From NCBI GenBank assembly GCA_022564535.1, contig JADFLD010000002.1, positions 1 to 24,319 of the forward strand: 24,319 bases of DNA, read 5' to 3'. Shown piece by piece: positions 8,958-17,177 of the stretch; the first letter of the stretch is position 1, and every line of letters begins with the position of its first letter. The notes beneath the pieces are model-generated. The model was given only the letters and a program-made list of their open reading frames with translations, was not told the origin of the DNA and did not search any database. Both the position numbers and the translations under genes were made by a program. Origin of the DNA: Gemmatimonadota bacterium (GTDB lineage: Bacteria > Gemmatimonadota > Gemmatimonadetes > Longimicrobiales > UBA6960).

Positions 8958-10196
8958 TCAGCCCCTCGGCGACCCCTCCAGAAGACCGTCGAGCCGCTCC
9001 TCGCGCGCTCCGTTTTCGTCGCAAACCGCGAAGGCGGACTCTCCCGCCGCGTACATCGAGACGCCGGCGTAGTCGCCTTCCTTGTTCAAGACGAAAAAGC
9101 GGACGTTGAAGTTGGGCAGTCCCCGATCGTTCAATAGGCGCGCTTCGACGGTGTTGCCCTTGATTCGTGTCAGTGCGGCCATGCCCGCGTCCTTCGGAGA
9201 CATGCCGTGGCGCATGAATTCGACGATGAGGAACGAGGCGCAGCTATAGAGGTTCGCCTCGCCGCGGCCGGTCGATCCGGCCGCGCCTACTTCGTTGTCG
9301 ACGTACTGGCCCGCGCCGAGGATCGGCGAGTCGCCGGCCCGGCCGGGAATCTTCCACGAGAGCCCGCTCGTCGTCGTGACACCGCAGATGTCGCCGTCGG
9401 GAGAAAGGGCTTCGAGGCTGGTGGTGCCCCAATACGAGTCCGGATCGATGAGCCCGTCGTCGACCATCGACAATCCGGCCGCGAGACCTGCTTCGTAGAA
9501 TTCACGCAGGCGAGTCTCGTGCTCCTGGTCGCGTAGCGGGCTCCGGCCGGTGGCTCCGCGCGGAAAAGCGCCGGTGTCGGTGTCCTCCCCCACACGGCTC
9601 ATTCCTTTGATGCGCTCCTCAGGGTCGAGCCAGTGCCCGGGATCGATCCGGCGGCGCCACTCCAGCCAGAGCGCACGCGACGCTTCGGTGTTGAGGTCGT
9701 CCTCGATCTCGAAGCCGAGCGAGCGGGCGAACTCCCGCGCGCCTTGCCCGACGATGAGGTGGTGATCGGTCAGCTCGGCGACGGCCTTCGCCACGAGCGA
9801 TGGCGTACGGACACCCTCGATCCCGGCGACACCGCCCGCCCACTTCCGAGGACCGTGCATGAGGCACGAGTCGAGCTGCACGACGCCGTCGGCGTTCGGA
9901 AGCCCCCCGTACCCGATTCCGTGCTCCTCGGGATCGAGCTCTGGGATGTTCACGCCCGCGACGATCGCGTCCAGGACGTCCTCGCCGTCGGTGATGCCAC
10001 GAAACGCCCGCTCGATCGCGTTCTCCGGGCCGCCGTTTTTGTAGCGGATGCTGCTCACGTCCGCCACACAGAGCGGCCGGGCACGTCGAAGGTGCACGCT
10101 CGGGGCGCCCGCGAGCGTCTCCGCGCTCAGCGCGGCGGGGGTGGCGGACGCCGCGACTCCGGCGGCGGTCGTCTTCACGAAGTCACGTCTGTCCAT
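8958..10196 (-). CDS. Tat-exported N4-glycosylasparaginase-like Ntn hydrolase
   Basis: The protein has 412 residues from the ATG at 10196, just before a twin-arginine signal (MDRRDFVKTT). It matches the glycosylasparaginase/isoaspartyl peptidase family: an N-terminal GGxxNADGVVQLD segment, and KIPGRAGDSPILGAGQYVD (282-300) followed by GAAGSTGRGE. The expected autocleavage nucleophile is Thr258 (SYWGTTS). These enzymes mature by self-cleavage before this Thr and release asparagine-linked amide nitrogen from glycopeptides or isoaspartyl peptides. The residue before the Thr is Gly, as in isoaspartyl peptidases, rather than Asp as in human glycosylasparaginase. The start at 10253 would place 19 residues before the Tat motif and is less likely. 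Confidence 0.85.
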   Translation of the reverse strand: MDRRDFVKTTAAGVAASATPAALSAETLAGAPSVHLRRARPLCVADVSSIRYKNGGPENAIERAFRGITDGEDVLDAIVAGVNIPELDPEEHGIGYGGLPNADGVVQLDSCLMHGPRKWAGGVAGIEGVRTPSLVAKAVAELTDHHLIVGQGAREFARSLGFEIEDDLNTEASRALWLEWRRRIDPGHWLDPEERIKGMSRVGEDTDTGAFPRGATGRSPLRDQEHETRLREFYEAGLAAGLSMVDDGLIDPDSYWGTTSLEALSPDGDICGVTTTSGLSWKIPGRAGDSPILGAGQYVDNEVGAAGSTGRGEANLYSCASFLIVEFMRHGMSPKDAGMAALTRIKGNTVEARLLNDRGLPNFNVRFFVLNKEGDYAGVSMYAAGESAFAVCDENGAREERLDGLLEGSPRG

Positions 10197-10273
10197 GGGA
10201 GGCCTCGGGTCGAGGGGTGGGGTAGCGGCAAGGGACACGATAGCACGGCACAAGTGGCGTCGCGATCACATTT

Positions 10274-11827
10274 CTAGCGCCTCAGTGGAGGTGTGGTCGG
10301 AGGCGGCTTGCGACGCCGTGTCGCCTGCTCATAGGCGTAGGCGATCCGGATGAGCGTGGGCTCGCTCCAGGCATCGCCGTAGATCTGCAAACCGGCGGGA
10401 AGCGTGTCGTCCCAAACGAATCCCATCGGAACGGTGATCGCCGGAAACCCAGTGGGAGGTGAGAGGATGGGGCTGTTGTTGCCGTGCGGGGACGACAGGT
10501 CACCGACGAGTCGGGGCGGGTTGTTCCACGTCGGGTACACGAGTGCGTCGACGTCGTACGCCTCCATGGCGGCGCGCACGGCGACGCGCAGACGCTCCTC
10601 GGCCAGCCGGCCAGCGATGCACTGCTCGTTGGTATCCGGTGTGCCCTCGAACCGAAGGAAGCGACGCACGCTCGGCATTACCGTGACGTGCACCTTGCCG
10701 CCCTCCTCGATCTCGGCGAGGGTGCGTACAGGCGGGTCGGGAAGGCTCGCCAGGTAGTTCTCGATGTCGTAGCGGAAGCGCGAGCATCCGGTGCCGCGGC
10801 GAAGGCTGTCGAGGTCGGGAATCGTGAAGTCGCGCACGACCGTCGCCCCCAATCGCTCGAGATCGCCCAACGCCTCGGCGAAGCGCATGAGAATTTCCGG
10901 ATCCGCCGTCTCCGTGTACGCGATCTGCTTCGCTACCCCGATGCGCAGGCCGTCGAGGTCGGTCTGTAGGAAGTCCAGATAGGACGACGGGCGGCGCGCG
11001 TCGGCTTCGACCGTTACGGGGTCGGCCGGATCGGTCCCGGCGATCACGTCGAAGACGCGGACTGCGTCCTCGACCGTGCGCGTCATGGGGCCCCCGATGT
11101 CCCTGTGTGCGAACAGCGGGATGATGCCGTCGCGGCTCGTGAGCCCCTGAGTGGACCGGATGCCGACCAGGGCGTTGTGACTCGACGGGCCTCGGATCGA
11201 ATTGCCCGTGTCCGTGCCCAGGCCGACGAGACCGAAGTTGGCGGAGATGCCGGCCGCCGTGCCGCCCGACGATCCGGCCGTTACGCGGTTGAGTCGGTAG
11301 GGGTTGAACGTCCAGCCGGGCAGTCTCGAACCCACCGTTTCCATCGCCGTAAAGGCGAACTCGGCGAGGTTGGACTTGGCGAGCACAATCGCTCCCGCCT
11401 CGCGGATCCTCCGAATCTGGAAGGCGTCGTCCGCCGGTATCGAGCCCGTGAGCGAGGCCGACCCACCGGTCGTCGGCATGTCGTGGGTGTCGTAGTTGTC
11501 CTTCACGATGAACGGGATGCCGTGGAGTGGCCCGGTGAGCTCGCCGCTACTTCGCAGTCCCGCGTCGAGCTCATCGGCCCGCGCGAGGGCGGCGGGGTTG
11601 AGCATGATGATCGCGTTGAGCGCTGGGCCCCGCTTGTCGTACGCTCGGATTCGGTCGAGGTAGGCTTGAACGAGCTGTCGGGACGTCAGTGTGCCGGAGA
11701 GCATCGCTTGGTGGGCTTCGGCGATGGTGAGCTCCATGAGCTCGATGCCGCCCACGGTCTGCGCGTGGATGGGGAGATTCCAGAGCAGGGCAGCCGCGAG
11801 AGCGGTCACGGAGAGACTACGCTTCAT
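10274..11827 (-). CDS. Exported amidase-signature family hydrolase
   Basis: The protein has 517 residues with a Sec signal ending at IHAQ (residue 23). The amidase-signature triad is present: Lys109 (FIVKDNYD), the cis-Ser in GSSGG (186-187) and the nucleophile Ser210 in GTDTGNSIRGPSS. The family hydrolyses linear amides, with targets from free amides to peptide C-termini and acyl amides; the natural substrate here is unknown. It is an exported member, unlike GatA, and the C-terminal half is that of stand-alone amidases. It lies 77 bases upstream of the glycosylasparaginase gene and is separated from the glycosylase gene behind it by two GC hairpins. Confidence 0.9.
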   Translation of the reverse strand: MKRSLSVTALAAALLWNLPIHAQTVGGIELMELTIAEAHQAMLSGTLTSRQLVQAYLDRIRAYDKRGPALNAIIMLNPAALARADELDAGLRSSGELTGPLHGIPFIVKDNYDTHDMPTTGGSASLTGSIPADDAFQIRRIREAGAIVLAKSNLAEFAFTAMETVGSRLPGWTFNPYRLNRVTAGSSGGTAAGISANFGLVGLGTDTGNSIRGPSSHNALVGIRSTQGLTSRDGIIPLFAHRDIGGPMTRTVEDAVRVFDVIAGTDPADPVTVEADARRPSSYLDFLQTDLDGLRIGVAKQIAYTETADPEILMRFAEALGDLERLGATVVRDFTIPDLDSLRRGTGCSRFRYDIENYLASLPDPPVRTLAEIEEGGKVHVTVMPSVRRFLRFEGTPDTNEQCIAGRLAEERLRVAVRAAMEAYDVDALVYPTWNNPPRLVGDLSSPHGNNSPILSPPTGFPAITVPMGFVWDDTLPAGLQIYGDAWSEPTLIRIAYAYEQATRRRKPPPTTPPLRR

Positions 11828-11855
11828 GGTGGCAAGGTAGGTCCGGTATGGAGGC

Positions 11856-11869
11856 CCCGCGACCGCGGG
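11856..11869 (-). terminator. GC hairpin between glycosylase and amidase genes
   Basis: CCCGCG (11856-11861) pairs with CGCGGG (11864-11869). With a second hairpin at 11882-11897 it fills the 73-base gap downstream of the uracil-DNA glycosylase stop. No T-run follows, so termination is inferred from position. Confidence 0.35.
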
Positions 11870-11881
11870 CCCGGAGCGCTG

Positions 11882-11897
11882 GCGCCGGAGCCGGCGC
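11882..11897 (-). terminator. GC hairpin directly after the glycosylase stop
   Basis: GCGCCGG (11882-11888) pairs perfectly with CCGGCGC (11891-11897), three bases past the glycosylase stop codon at 11901. It is a likely transcript end for the 12919-11901 unit, though without a T-run. Confidence 0.4.
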
Positions 11898-11900
11898 GGG

Positions 11901-12590
11901 CTACCGTTCGGCCAACGTCCGCGCTCGGCTCCACACCTGGTCGAACATCGCCTCCGTCAGCTTACCGGTGAACGTGTTCTGCTGACTCGGATGGTATGAG
12001 GCCAGAAGCGTGAGATCGTCCGTCAGCGGTACCTCGACGGCGTGGCCGAAGCGTGGCCGGGGCCGGGGAACCGGAACGCCGCGGGCGCTGAGAACGCGCA
12101 GCGTCTGCGTGTAGGCGATGCCGCCCAGCGCGACGATGACGCGGAGATGTGGGAGCAGGTCGAGCTCGGCATCCAGCCAGGAGCTGCAGGCGTCGCGCTC
12201 CTCGGGCGTGGGCTTGTTCGCCGGCGGCGCACAGCGCACCGCGGCCGTGACCAGCAGCCCGTCGAGCTCGAGGCCGTCGCCCGGTTTCACCGACGTCGGC
12301 TGATTGGAGAAACCCGACCGGTGCAGCGCTCTGTACAGCCAATCTCCTGAACGGTCACCGGTGAACATTCGTCCGGTGCGGTTCGCGCCGTGCGCGGCCG
12401 GGGCGAGTCCCACGACCAGGACGGAGCCGTCCGGATCGCCGAACGCGGGGACGGGACGCCCCCAGTAGTCGTCGCTCCGGTACGCCGCGCGCTTCTCGGT
12501 CGCGATCCGCTCGCGCCACTCGACGAGGCGGGGGCAGCGACGACATCGGGTGACTTCGCCCTGAAGCAGGTCGAAGTCGGACTGCGGCAT
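11901..12590 (-). CDS. Family 5 uracil-DNA glycosylase (UDGb-like)
   Basis: The protein has 229 residues from the ATG at 12590. Cys16, Cys19, Cys120 and Cys135 are placed as the four ligands of the 4Fe-4S cluster found in family 4 and 5 glycosylases. Motif A is [14 protein letters not shown] (61-74), the family 5 form in which the usual catalytic acid of motif A is absent; motif B is H200-PSQQN. It excises uracil, and in known UDGb proteins other deaminated bases such as hypoxanthine, from DNA. It starts 8 bases after the stop of the small upstream gene, so the two are probably one transcript. The open frame continues to 12791, but this would be antisense-like arginine-rich sequence. Confidence 0.92.
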   Translation of the reverse strand: MPQSDFDLLQGEVTRCRRCPRLVEWRERIATEKRAAYRSDDYWGRPVPAFGDPDGSVLVVGLAPAAHGANRTGRMFTGDRSGDWLYRALHRSGFSNQPTSVKPGDGLELDGLLVTAAVRCAPPANKPTPEERDACSSWLDAELDLLPHLRVIVALGGIAYTQTLRVLSARGVPVPRPRPRFGHAVEVPLTDDLTLLASYHPSQQNTFTGKLTEAMFDQVWSRARTLAER

Positions 12591-12598
12591 GAAGGCTT

Positions 12599-12919
12599 CT
12601 AGAGTCCGTTCGCCGAGTCGATCGCGTCGGGAAGGGTGCCTGCGAGGTCCTCGGCGGAGATCCCTTCGCCGATTCCGGCCTCTTTGCGTATCTCGGTCGA
12701 ACCGGTGGGCCAGCTCATCACGCTCACTCGGAACGATCCGGTGGCTTCTGCCTCGATGAGAATCCCGCGCTCCAGCCCCTCCGTGAACCACTCGAGGCGT
12801 CGATGGTCATCGCCCTTCGCCAGATCCATTCCGTTCGCGAGCGCGAACACGGTCAGCTTGGGGTCGATGGCGTCGAACAGGCCGGCGTCCCCCGAGTCAG
12901 GGTGCACTCCGTCACTCAT
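12599..12919 (-). CDS. Small acidic hypothetical protein
   Basis: The protein has 106 residues and I do not recognise its family. It is acidic and probably cytoplasmic, with a predicted mixed alpha/beta content ([33 protein letters not shown]) and no membrane segment or cysteine. A strong GGAGG site stands 6 bases before the ATG, which supports real translation. It lies immediately upstream of the uracil-DNA glycosylase gene, with an 8-base gap, in the same direction, so a shared transcript is likely; a role in DNA repair is only a guess from this. Confidence 0.65.
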   Translation of the reverse strand: MSDGVHPDSGDAGLFDAIDPKLTVFALANGMDLAKGDDHRRLEWFTEGLERGILIEAEATGSFRVSVMSWPTGSTEIRKEAGIGEGISAEDLAGTLPDAIDSANGL

Positions 12920-13068
12920 CCCATACCTCCAGGCCCATGTATCTCGACCACCCTTGGCCGACTTCCCTCAACGGACTACTTCAGACGAGGCGGCGGTCAC
13001 TCAGGTTTCCTCCGTCGTCCCGATCGGAACGTACCCTGTCGACCAACGCTTCGCTCGTCGAGGCGGTG

Positions 13069-14004
13069 CTACTGGCCTTCCGTCCAGGCCGAGAGCCATA
13101 GGCGAGCGAGCATGGCACTTCCTGCCGCGAGCCGGTCTGCCGCGAAGTCGCGTGCCTCCGGCCGAAGCGGCCCGTCGGGATCGAATCCGATGTCGCGGTC
13201 GATGCGATACAGGGTTTCCACCGTCGCGTGCGTCGATCGCAGGTAATCGAGTACGGCGGCGCCCACAGACCCTACGACGACCTTCGCGCGCTCCGGGACG
13301 CGCCCGTCGATATCGTCCTGCGTCACATGGGTCTCGATGAAACGACTCTCGAACCGGCTGTGGAACGTCCGGTCGTCCGTGTATCGCTCCGGATTCGTGG
13401 CGCCGGCGTCCCATCCGTTGAAGTGGATCGTCGTGTGATGCGGCTGAGAACCGTCGGTGACGTAGTGGCCGAGGATGCCGGCGTCGTTGACGATGCGTTC
13501 CTGGATCCAACCTTTCCGCTCCAGGTCGTCTTCCGCGTGCCACATGCGCCACTCGGCGACGAGACGCTGATAGAGCTCGATGATTCGGTAGAGAAGTAAG
13601 CCGCCGTCCCGTTCGGGCCTCTCCCGTCCGTCCTCCCTCAGTATCCGCAGATAGATGAAGCGATCGGGCGCGTCGAGCGCGCCCTCGGAGATGTTCTCGA
13701 GATTGACGTAGTGGTCGTAACTCCACGCCTGGTCCATCGCCGTCGCGGCCCGGTCGCGCCAACGGTCGGGCTCCGGATTGAGATAGACGAGTTGGGCCGC
13801 GGCGTCCCGGAAGAACGACGGAACGTCTTCCGGGAGCGTGGCGATCGCAGCCCTCGCCGCCATCTCGTGCCCGGCGGACCCCCAGCGAGGACTCCAATCG
13901 ACGACCGCTTTCACGGACATCGAGTCGTCCGGCGAACGCGTGGATCCAATCAGGAGGAGAGCCGTCACGATTCCTGCGAGCGACATGCCGTGGGATGCTC
14001 CCAT
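13069..14004 (-). CDS. Exported S1/P1 nuclease or zinc phospholipase C-like enzyme
   Basis: The protein has 311 residues with an N-terminal hydrophobic segment (residues 8-20). The ligand pattern of the trinuclear-zinc S1/P1 nuclease and phospholipase C fold is visible: W41 and H46 (RWGSAGH, the W1/H6 spacing of P1), D97/H98 (SYDHYVN), H180-x3-D184-x5-H190 (GHYVTDGSQPHH, with the family's 4 and 6 spacing), and H226-x3-D230. It likely cleaves phosphodiesters outside the cytoplasm, in nucleic acid or phospholipid. In known enzymes the Trp is the mature N-terminus, but here it sits about 20 residues past the hydrophobic core. It begins 10 bases after the CoA-ligase stop, with GAGGA overlapping that stop, so it may be co-transcribed with the ligase. 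Confidence 0.75.
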   Translation of the reverse strand: MGASHGMSLAGIVTALLLIGSTRSPDDSMSVKAVVDWSPRWGSAGHEMAARAAIATLPEDVPSFFRDAAAQLVYLNPEPDRWRDRAATAMDQAWSYDHYVNLENISEGALDAPDRFIYLRILREDGRERPERDGGLLLYRIIELYQRLVAEWRMWHAEDDLERKGWIQERIVNDAGILGHYVTDGSQPHHTTIHFNGWDAGATNPERYTDDRTFHSRFESRFIETHVTQDDIDGRVPERAKVVVGSVGAAVLDYLRSTHATVETLYRIDRDIGFDPDGPLRPEARDFAADRLAAGSAMLARLWLSAWTEGQ

Positions 14005-14014
14005 CTCGGAGTCC

Positions 14015-15544
14015 TCAGCTCAGCGCGAGCTTGCCGCGGTCGACTTTGCCGAGGTGCGTTCTGGGCAGGTCGTCCACGAACACGACTTCGCGGGGATACT
14101 TGTAGGGCTCGAGCCGGCTCCTCACCCAATCCTGCAACGCCAAGGCGAGCGCGTCAGAGCCTTGCACGCCGGCCGCAGGGATGACGAACGCGCTCGGCTT
14201 CACCAGCCCGTCGGCGGTCTTCACGCCCACGACCGCGACCTCCCGCACGTCGTCGTGCGCGAGCAGGCAGTTCTCCACCTCCTTCGGGGACAGCCACTTG
14301 CCACCGATCTTCAGCATGTCGTCGGCGCGGCCCCCGTACGTCACGTAGCCGTCCGCGTCGATGCTGATCATGTCGCTGGACGCGTACCATCCGTCCCGGA
14401 AGGCGTCGCGCGTCTTCTCCTCGTCCTGCCAGTAGCCGAGCGCGAGGGAGTCGCCGTGGACCCACAAGCGACCCACTTCGTCGGCCGCCACGACGACACC
14501 GTCGTCGTCGCATGCCTTGATTTCGAAGCCGGGGACCACCTTGCCCAGCGTGCCGCGGCGCACGTCGTCCGGCTGATTGGAGATGAAGATGTGCCACATC
14601 TCCGCGGTGCCGAGACCGTCCAGCAGCGGCACGCCGAAGAGCTCGTCCCACCGGCGATGAAGCTCGGCGGGAAGCGCCTCGCCGGCCGAGGTCGCGAGGC
14701 GAAGGCACGATAGATCGTGCTGCTCGGCGTCAGGGTGGCTCACCAGATGGTTGACCATGGTCGGCACGTTGACGAGTACGGTCGGGCGAAAGGCGCGGAT
14801 CTTTCCGAAGAGTGTTTCGGTCGTACAGCGTTCCGAGAAGAGCGCCGCCGTCGCCCCGACCGAGAAAGGGAAGAGAAGGTTTGTGCCCGTCGCGTATCCG
14901 AAGAAGAGCTTGGGTACGGATAGCGTGATGTCGTCGGGTCCCATGCCCAGCGTGCCCTTCCCATAAAGCTCGGTGGTGTTGGCGAACGAGCGATGGGATT
15001 GTACGACCGCCTTGGGGTCTCCGGTGGTTCCACCGCTGAAGAGGAAGATCGCGGGGTCGTCGGGCGCAGAAGCGTGGGTGTGGGTTTCCGTGTCCATCGC
15101 CGCGAGTCGGCTCGCGAAATCCGAGCCCTCCACCGTGATGAGCGTCGGCTGCGTGCTCGCGGTACTCTGCGCTTCTTCGAACGTGGCCCGCACCTCGGCG
15201 TCGACCAGAGCCGACGTCGCGCCGGTGTACTCGAAGAAGTATCGGATCTGCTCCGGCTTGAGTTGCGGATTGACCATGACGATGATCCCGCCCATGCGCA
15301 GGATGCCGAAGAACGCGCCGACGTAGTTTTCCCCATCGGGCAGCGCGATGATCACGCGGTCGCCCACTTTCACGCCCGACTCGACGAGCAGGTTGGCGTA
15401 TTGTCCCGAGAGTGCGTGGATGTCCCCGTACGTAAAGGGGCCTCCGTCGGTCAGGAGTGCTCGGCGCTCGCCCATGCCCTCCACGATGCGATCACCCAGG
15501 AAGTAGTCGAATAGGTTGAACGGGTTGGGACGGGCGAAGGTCAT
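14015..15544 (-). CDS. Benzoate/2-aminobenzoate-CoA ligase family protein
   Basis: The protein has 509 residues and belongs to the ANL adenylate-forming family, benzoate-CoA ligase type. The ATP loop is LFSGGTTGDPK (168-178), followed by the aromatic-acid ligase signature DGLGTAEMWHIFISN (309-323), the hinge motif YGGRADDMLKIGGKWLSPKEVE (403-424) and the catalytic Lys500 (RTHLGKVDRGKL). The enzyme would convert an aromatic acid, ATP and CoA to the acyl-CoA. Its position opposite the 2-aminobenzoyl-CoA monooxygenase/reductase cluster suggests anthranilate as the substrate; benzoate and salicylate are alternatives. There is no clear Shine-Dalgarno before the ATG. Confidence 0.88.
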   Translation of the reverse strand: MTFARPNPFNLFDYFLGDRIVEGMGERRALLTDGGPFTYGDIHALSGQYANLLVESGVKVGDRVIIALPDGENYVGAFFGILRMGGIIVMVNPQLKPEQIRYFFEYTGATSALVDAEVRATFEEAQSTASTQPTLITVEGSDFASRLAAMDTETHTHASAPDDPAIFLFSGGTTGDPKAVVQSHRSFANTTELYGKGTLGMGPDDITLSVPKLFFGYATGTNLLFPFSVGATAALFSERCTTETLFGKIRAFRPTVLVNVPTMVNHLVSHPDAEQHDLSCLRLATSAGEALPAELHRRWDELFGVPLLDGLGTAEMWHIFISNQPDDVRRGTLGKVVPGFEIKACDDDGVVVAADEVGRLWVHGDSLALGYWQDEEKTRDAFRDGWYASSDMISIDADGYVTYGGRADDMLKIGGKWLSPKEVENCLLAHDDVREVAVVGVKTADGLVKPSAFVIPAAGVQGSDALALALQDWVRSRLEPYKYPREVVFVDDLPRTHLGKVDRGKLALS

Positions 15545-15654
15545 GGCGGGGTGACGGGCGGGGAGTCCGGGCGGGTTCGGTGTCTGCCTGTGGTGCGTGA
15601 CGATACGCGGAGGCTAGAATAAAGGTCAAACCGTTCACTCTTCGATCTACGCAG
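15545..15654. promoter_or_regulatory. Divergent promoter region of the aromatic-CoA cluster
   Basis: This 110-base gap separates the ligase from the catabolic operon and must hold both promoters if they are transcribed locally. On the minus strand TTGACC (15624-15629) with TATCGT (15600-15605) makes a plausible -35/-10 pair with 18-base spacing. On the plus strand TAGAAT (15615-15620) resembles a -10 box, but its -35 region is poor. No clear operator dyad is seen. The assignments are by eye. Confidence 0.35.
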
Positions 15655-16404
15655 ATGCCTGTCCACCGATTCGCCGAAATGACATGGGAGGAGGTGCGGG
15701 ACGCCGACCGGTCGGACTCGGTGGCGATTCTTCCAGTCGGCGCCGTCGAGGCGCATGGTCCGCACCTGCCGCTCGGCACCGACGTTATCATCGCCGAGGC
15801 GATGGCGCGGTCGTGTGCGGAGCAGCTCGACGGTCGAGGCGTCACCGCCTTCATATTGCCACCCCTGTGGTACACCGCCGCCGAGTTCGCGGATACCTTT
15901 CCGGGGACGATCGGAATCGATGGTCGGACCGTGACCCACTTGATCCGTCAGATCGCGACTTCACTGAAGGGGCACCAGATCACGACGTTGGCGATCGCGA
16001 ACGCACACCTCGATCCTGCGCATCTTGGATCCCTTCGGGACACGGCTGCCGAGTCCCCAGACGGGACGCGTATCGTCTTTCTCGACCTGACCCGGCGCCA
16101 CGTCGCCGAACGACTCAGCGATGAGTTCAGGACCGGAGCTTGCCACGCGGGTCGCTTCGAGGGCAGTGTCGTTCTGGCCGAGACACCCGAGCTCTTCCGC
16201 GGTGACATCGCCGCGCACCTCGAGCCGAACCCATCGAGCTTGTCGACCGCGATCCGGGATGGCGCGACGAGCTTCCTGGACGCGGGCGGGCCGAGAGCGT
16301 ACTTCGGATGGCCGGCGGACGCGACCGCCGAGGAGGGTCGTGAAACGGTGCGAACACTGGGTGCTCTGCTGGCGGATGCGGTCATGATGGAGGATAGGAT
16401 GTGA
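15655..16404 (+). CDS. Creatininase-family amidohydrolase, variant metal site
   Basis: The protein has 249 residues. The family metal site starts with PVGAVEAHGPHLPLGTD (27-43), giving Glu32, His34 and Asp43. The usual NGHGGN or NGHYEN loop is N116-A-H-L-D120-P, so His118 is kept and Asp120 replaces the creatininase Glu122. HAGRFEGS (164-171) keeps Glu169, the ETS-type glutamate. Known members act on cyclic or linear amides (creatininase; the FAPy deformylase ArfB) or process peptides (MftE). It is the first gene of the catabolic operon and ends in a GTGA overlap with the dehydrogenase gene. Hydrolysis of an amide, formamide or ring-derived lactam in the pathway is an inference. No ribosome site is visible before the ATG. 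Confidence 0.8.
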   Translation: MPVHRFAEMTWEEVRDADRSDSVAILPVGAVEAHGPHLPLGTDVIIAEAMARSCAEQLDGRGVTAFILPPLWYTAAEFADTFPGTIGIDGRTVTHLIRQIATSLKGHQITTLAIANAHLDPAHLGSLRDTAAESPDGTRIVFLDLTRRHVAERLSDEFRTGACHAGRFEGSVVLAETPELFRGDIAAHLEPNPSSLSTAIRDGATSFLDAGGPRAYFGWPADATAEEGRETVRTLGALLADAVMMEDRM

Positions 16405-17177
16405 GCGGTCTCGAGGGGTACAACGCACTCATCACAGGAGGCGGACGGGGCATTGGTGCCGCGGCCGCTATCGCGTTGGCCAAGGCCGGCGCGCAGGTGT
16501 CCGTCGCAGCACGCAACGAGCGCCAGGTCGTCGAGATCGCGGCGGGCCTCCGGAAGGACGGGTACGAAGCCTTCGCGTTCCGATGCGACGTCGCCGACCC
16601 GCACCAAGTGCGTGATCTCGCGCTTTCGGCGCGCGAGGCGATGGGCCGCATCGACATCCTCGTGAACAACGCAGGCACTGCCACCTCCAATCCGATTTCC
16701 CGGATCACGTTGGCGGAGTGGCAGCACATGATGGACGTGAACGCGACGGGGACGTTCCTGTGCACGCAGGCGGTCTACGACCCGATGATCGAGCGACGCT
16801 GGGGCCGGATCGTCAACATCGCTTCGATCGCCGGGCTGGCTGGCGACAAGTACATCGCGGGGTATACGGCCGCGAAGCACGCGGTGGTCGGCTTCACGAG
16901 GGCCCTCGCGGTCGAGTCGAAGGGGACCGGAGTTACGGTCAACGCCGTATGTCCTGGGTACGTCGATACGCCGTTGACCGACGAGACCATCGCTCGCATC
17001 CGGTCTCACACGAAGCAGTCGTGGCAAGAGGCCATGCAGTCACTTCTCCGCCAATCTGGCCAGCCCCGCCTGATTCGGGCAGAAGAGGTGGCCGACGTCA
17101 TCGTCGAGCTCTGTGGCGAGGGCGCCGGGGGGCGCAACGGTGAGTTGGTCGTGATGGACGGGAAGGGCGCAGAGTGA
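16401..17177 (+). CDS. Short-chain dehydrogenase/reductase
   Basis: The protein has 258 residues starting from a GTG that overlaps the creatininase stop as GTGA, with GGAGG 7 bases upstream. TGGGRGIG (12-19) binds NAD(P), NNAG (89-92) follows, and the catalytic set is Asn114, Ser142, Tyr155 and Lys159 (IASIAG; YTAAK). This is a classical SDR. In a 2-aminobenzoyl-CoA-type pathway it would handle a ring ketone or hydroxyl, or serve as the 3-hydroxyacyl-CoA dehydrogenase step; the cluster of A. evansii also carries beta-oxidation genes. It ends in a second GTGA overlap with the RidA-like gene. Confidence 0.9.
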   Translation: MSGLEGYNALITGGGRGIGAAAAIALAKAGAQVSVAARNERQVVEIAAGLRKDGYEAFAFRCDVADPHQVRDLALSAREAMGRIDILVNNAGTATSNPISRITLAEWQHMMDVNATGTFLCTQAVYDPMIERRWGRIVNIASIAGLAGDKYIAGYTAAKHAVVGFTRALAVESKGTGVTVNAVCPGYVDTPLTDETIARIRSHTKQSWQEAMQSLLRQSGQPRLIRAEEVADVIVELCGEGAGGRNGELVVMDGKGAE

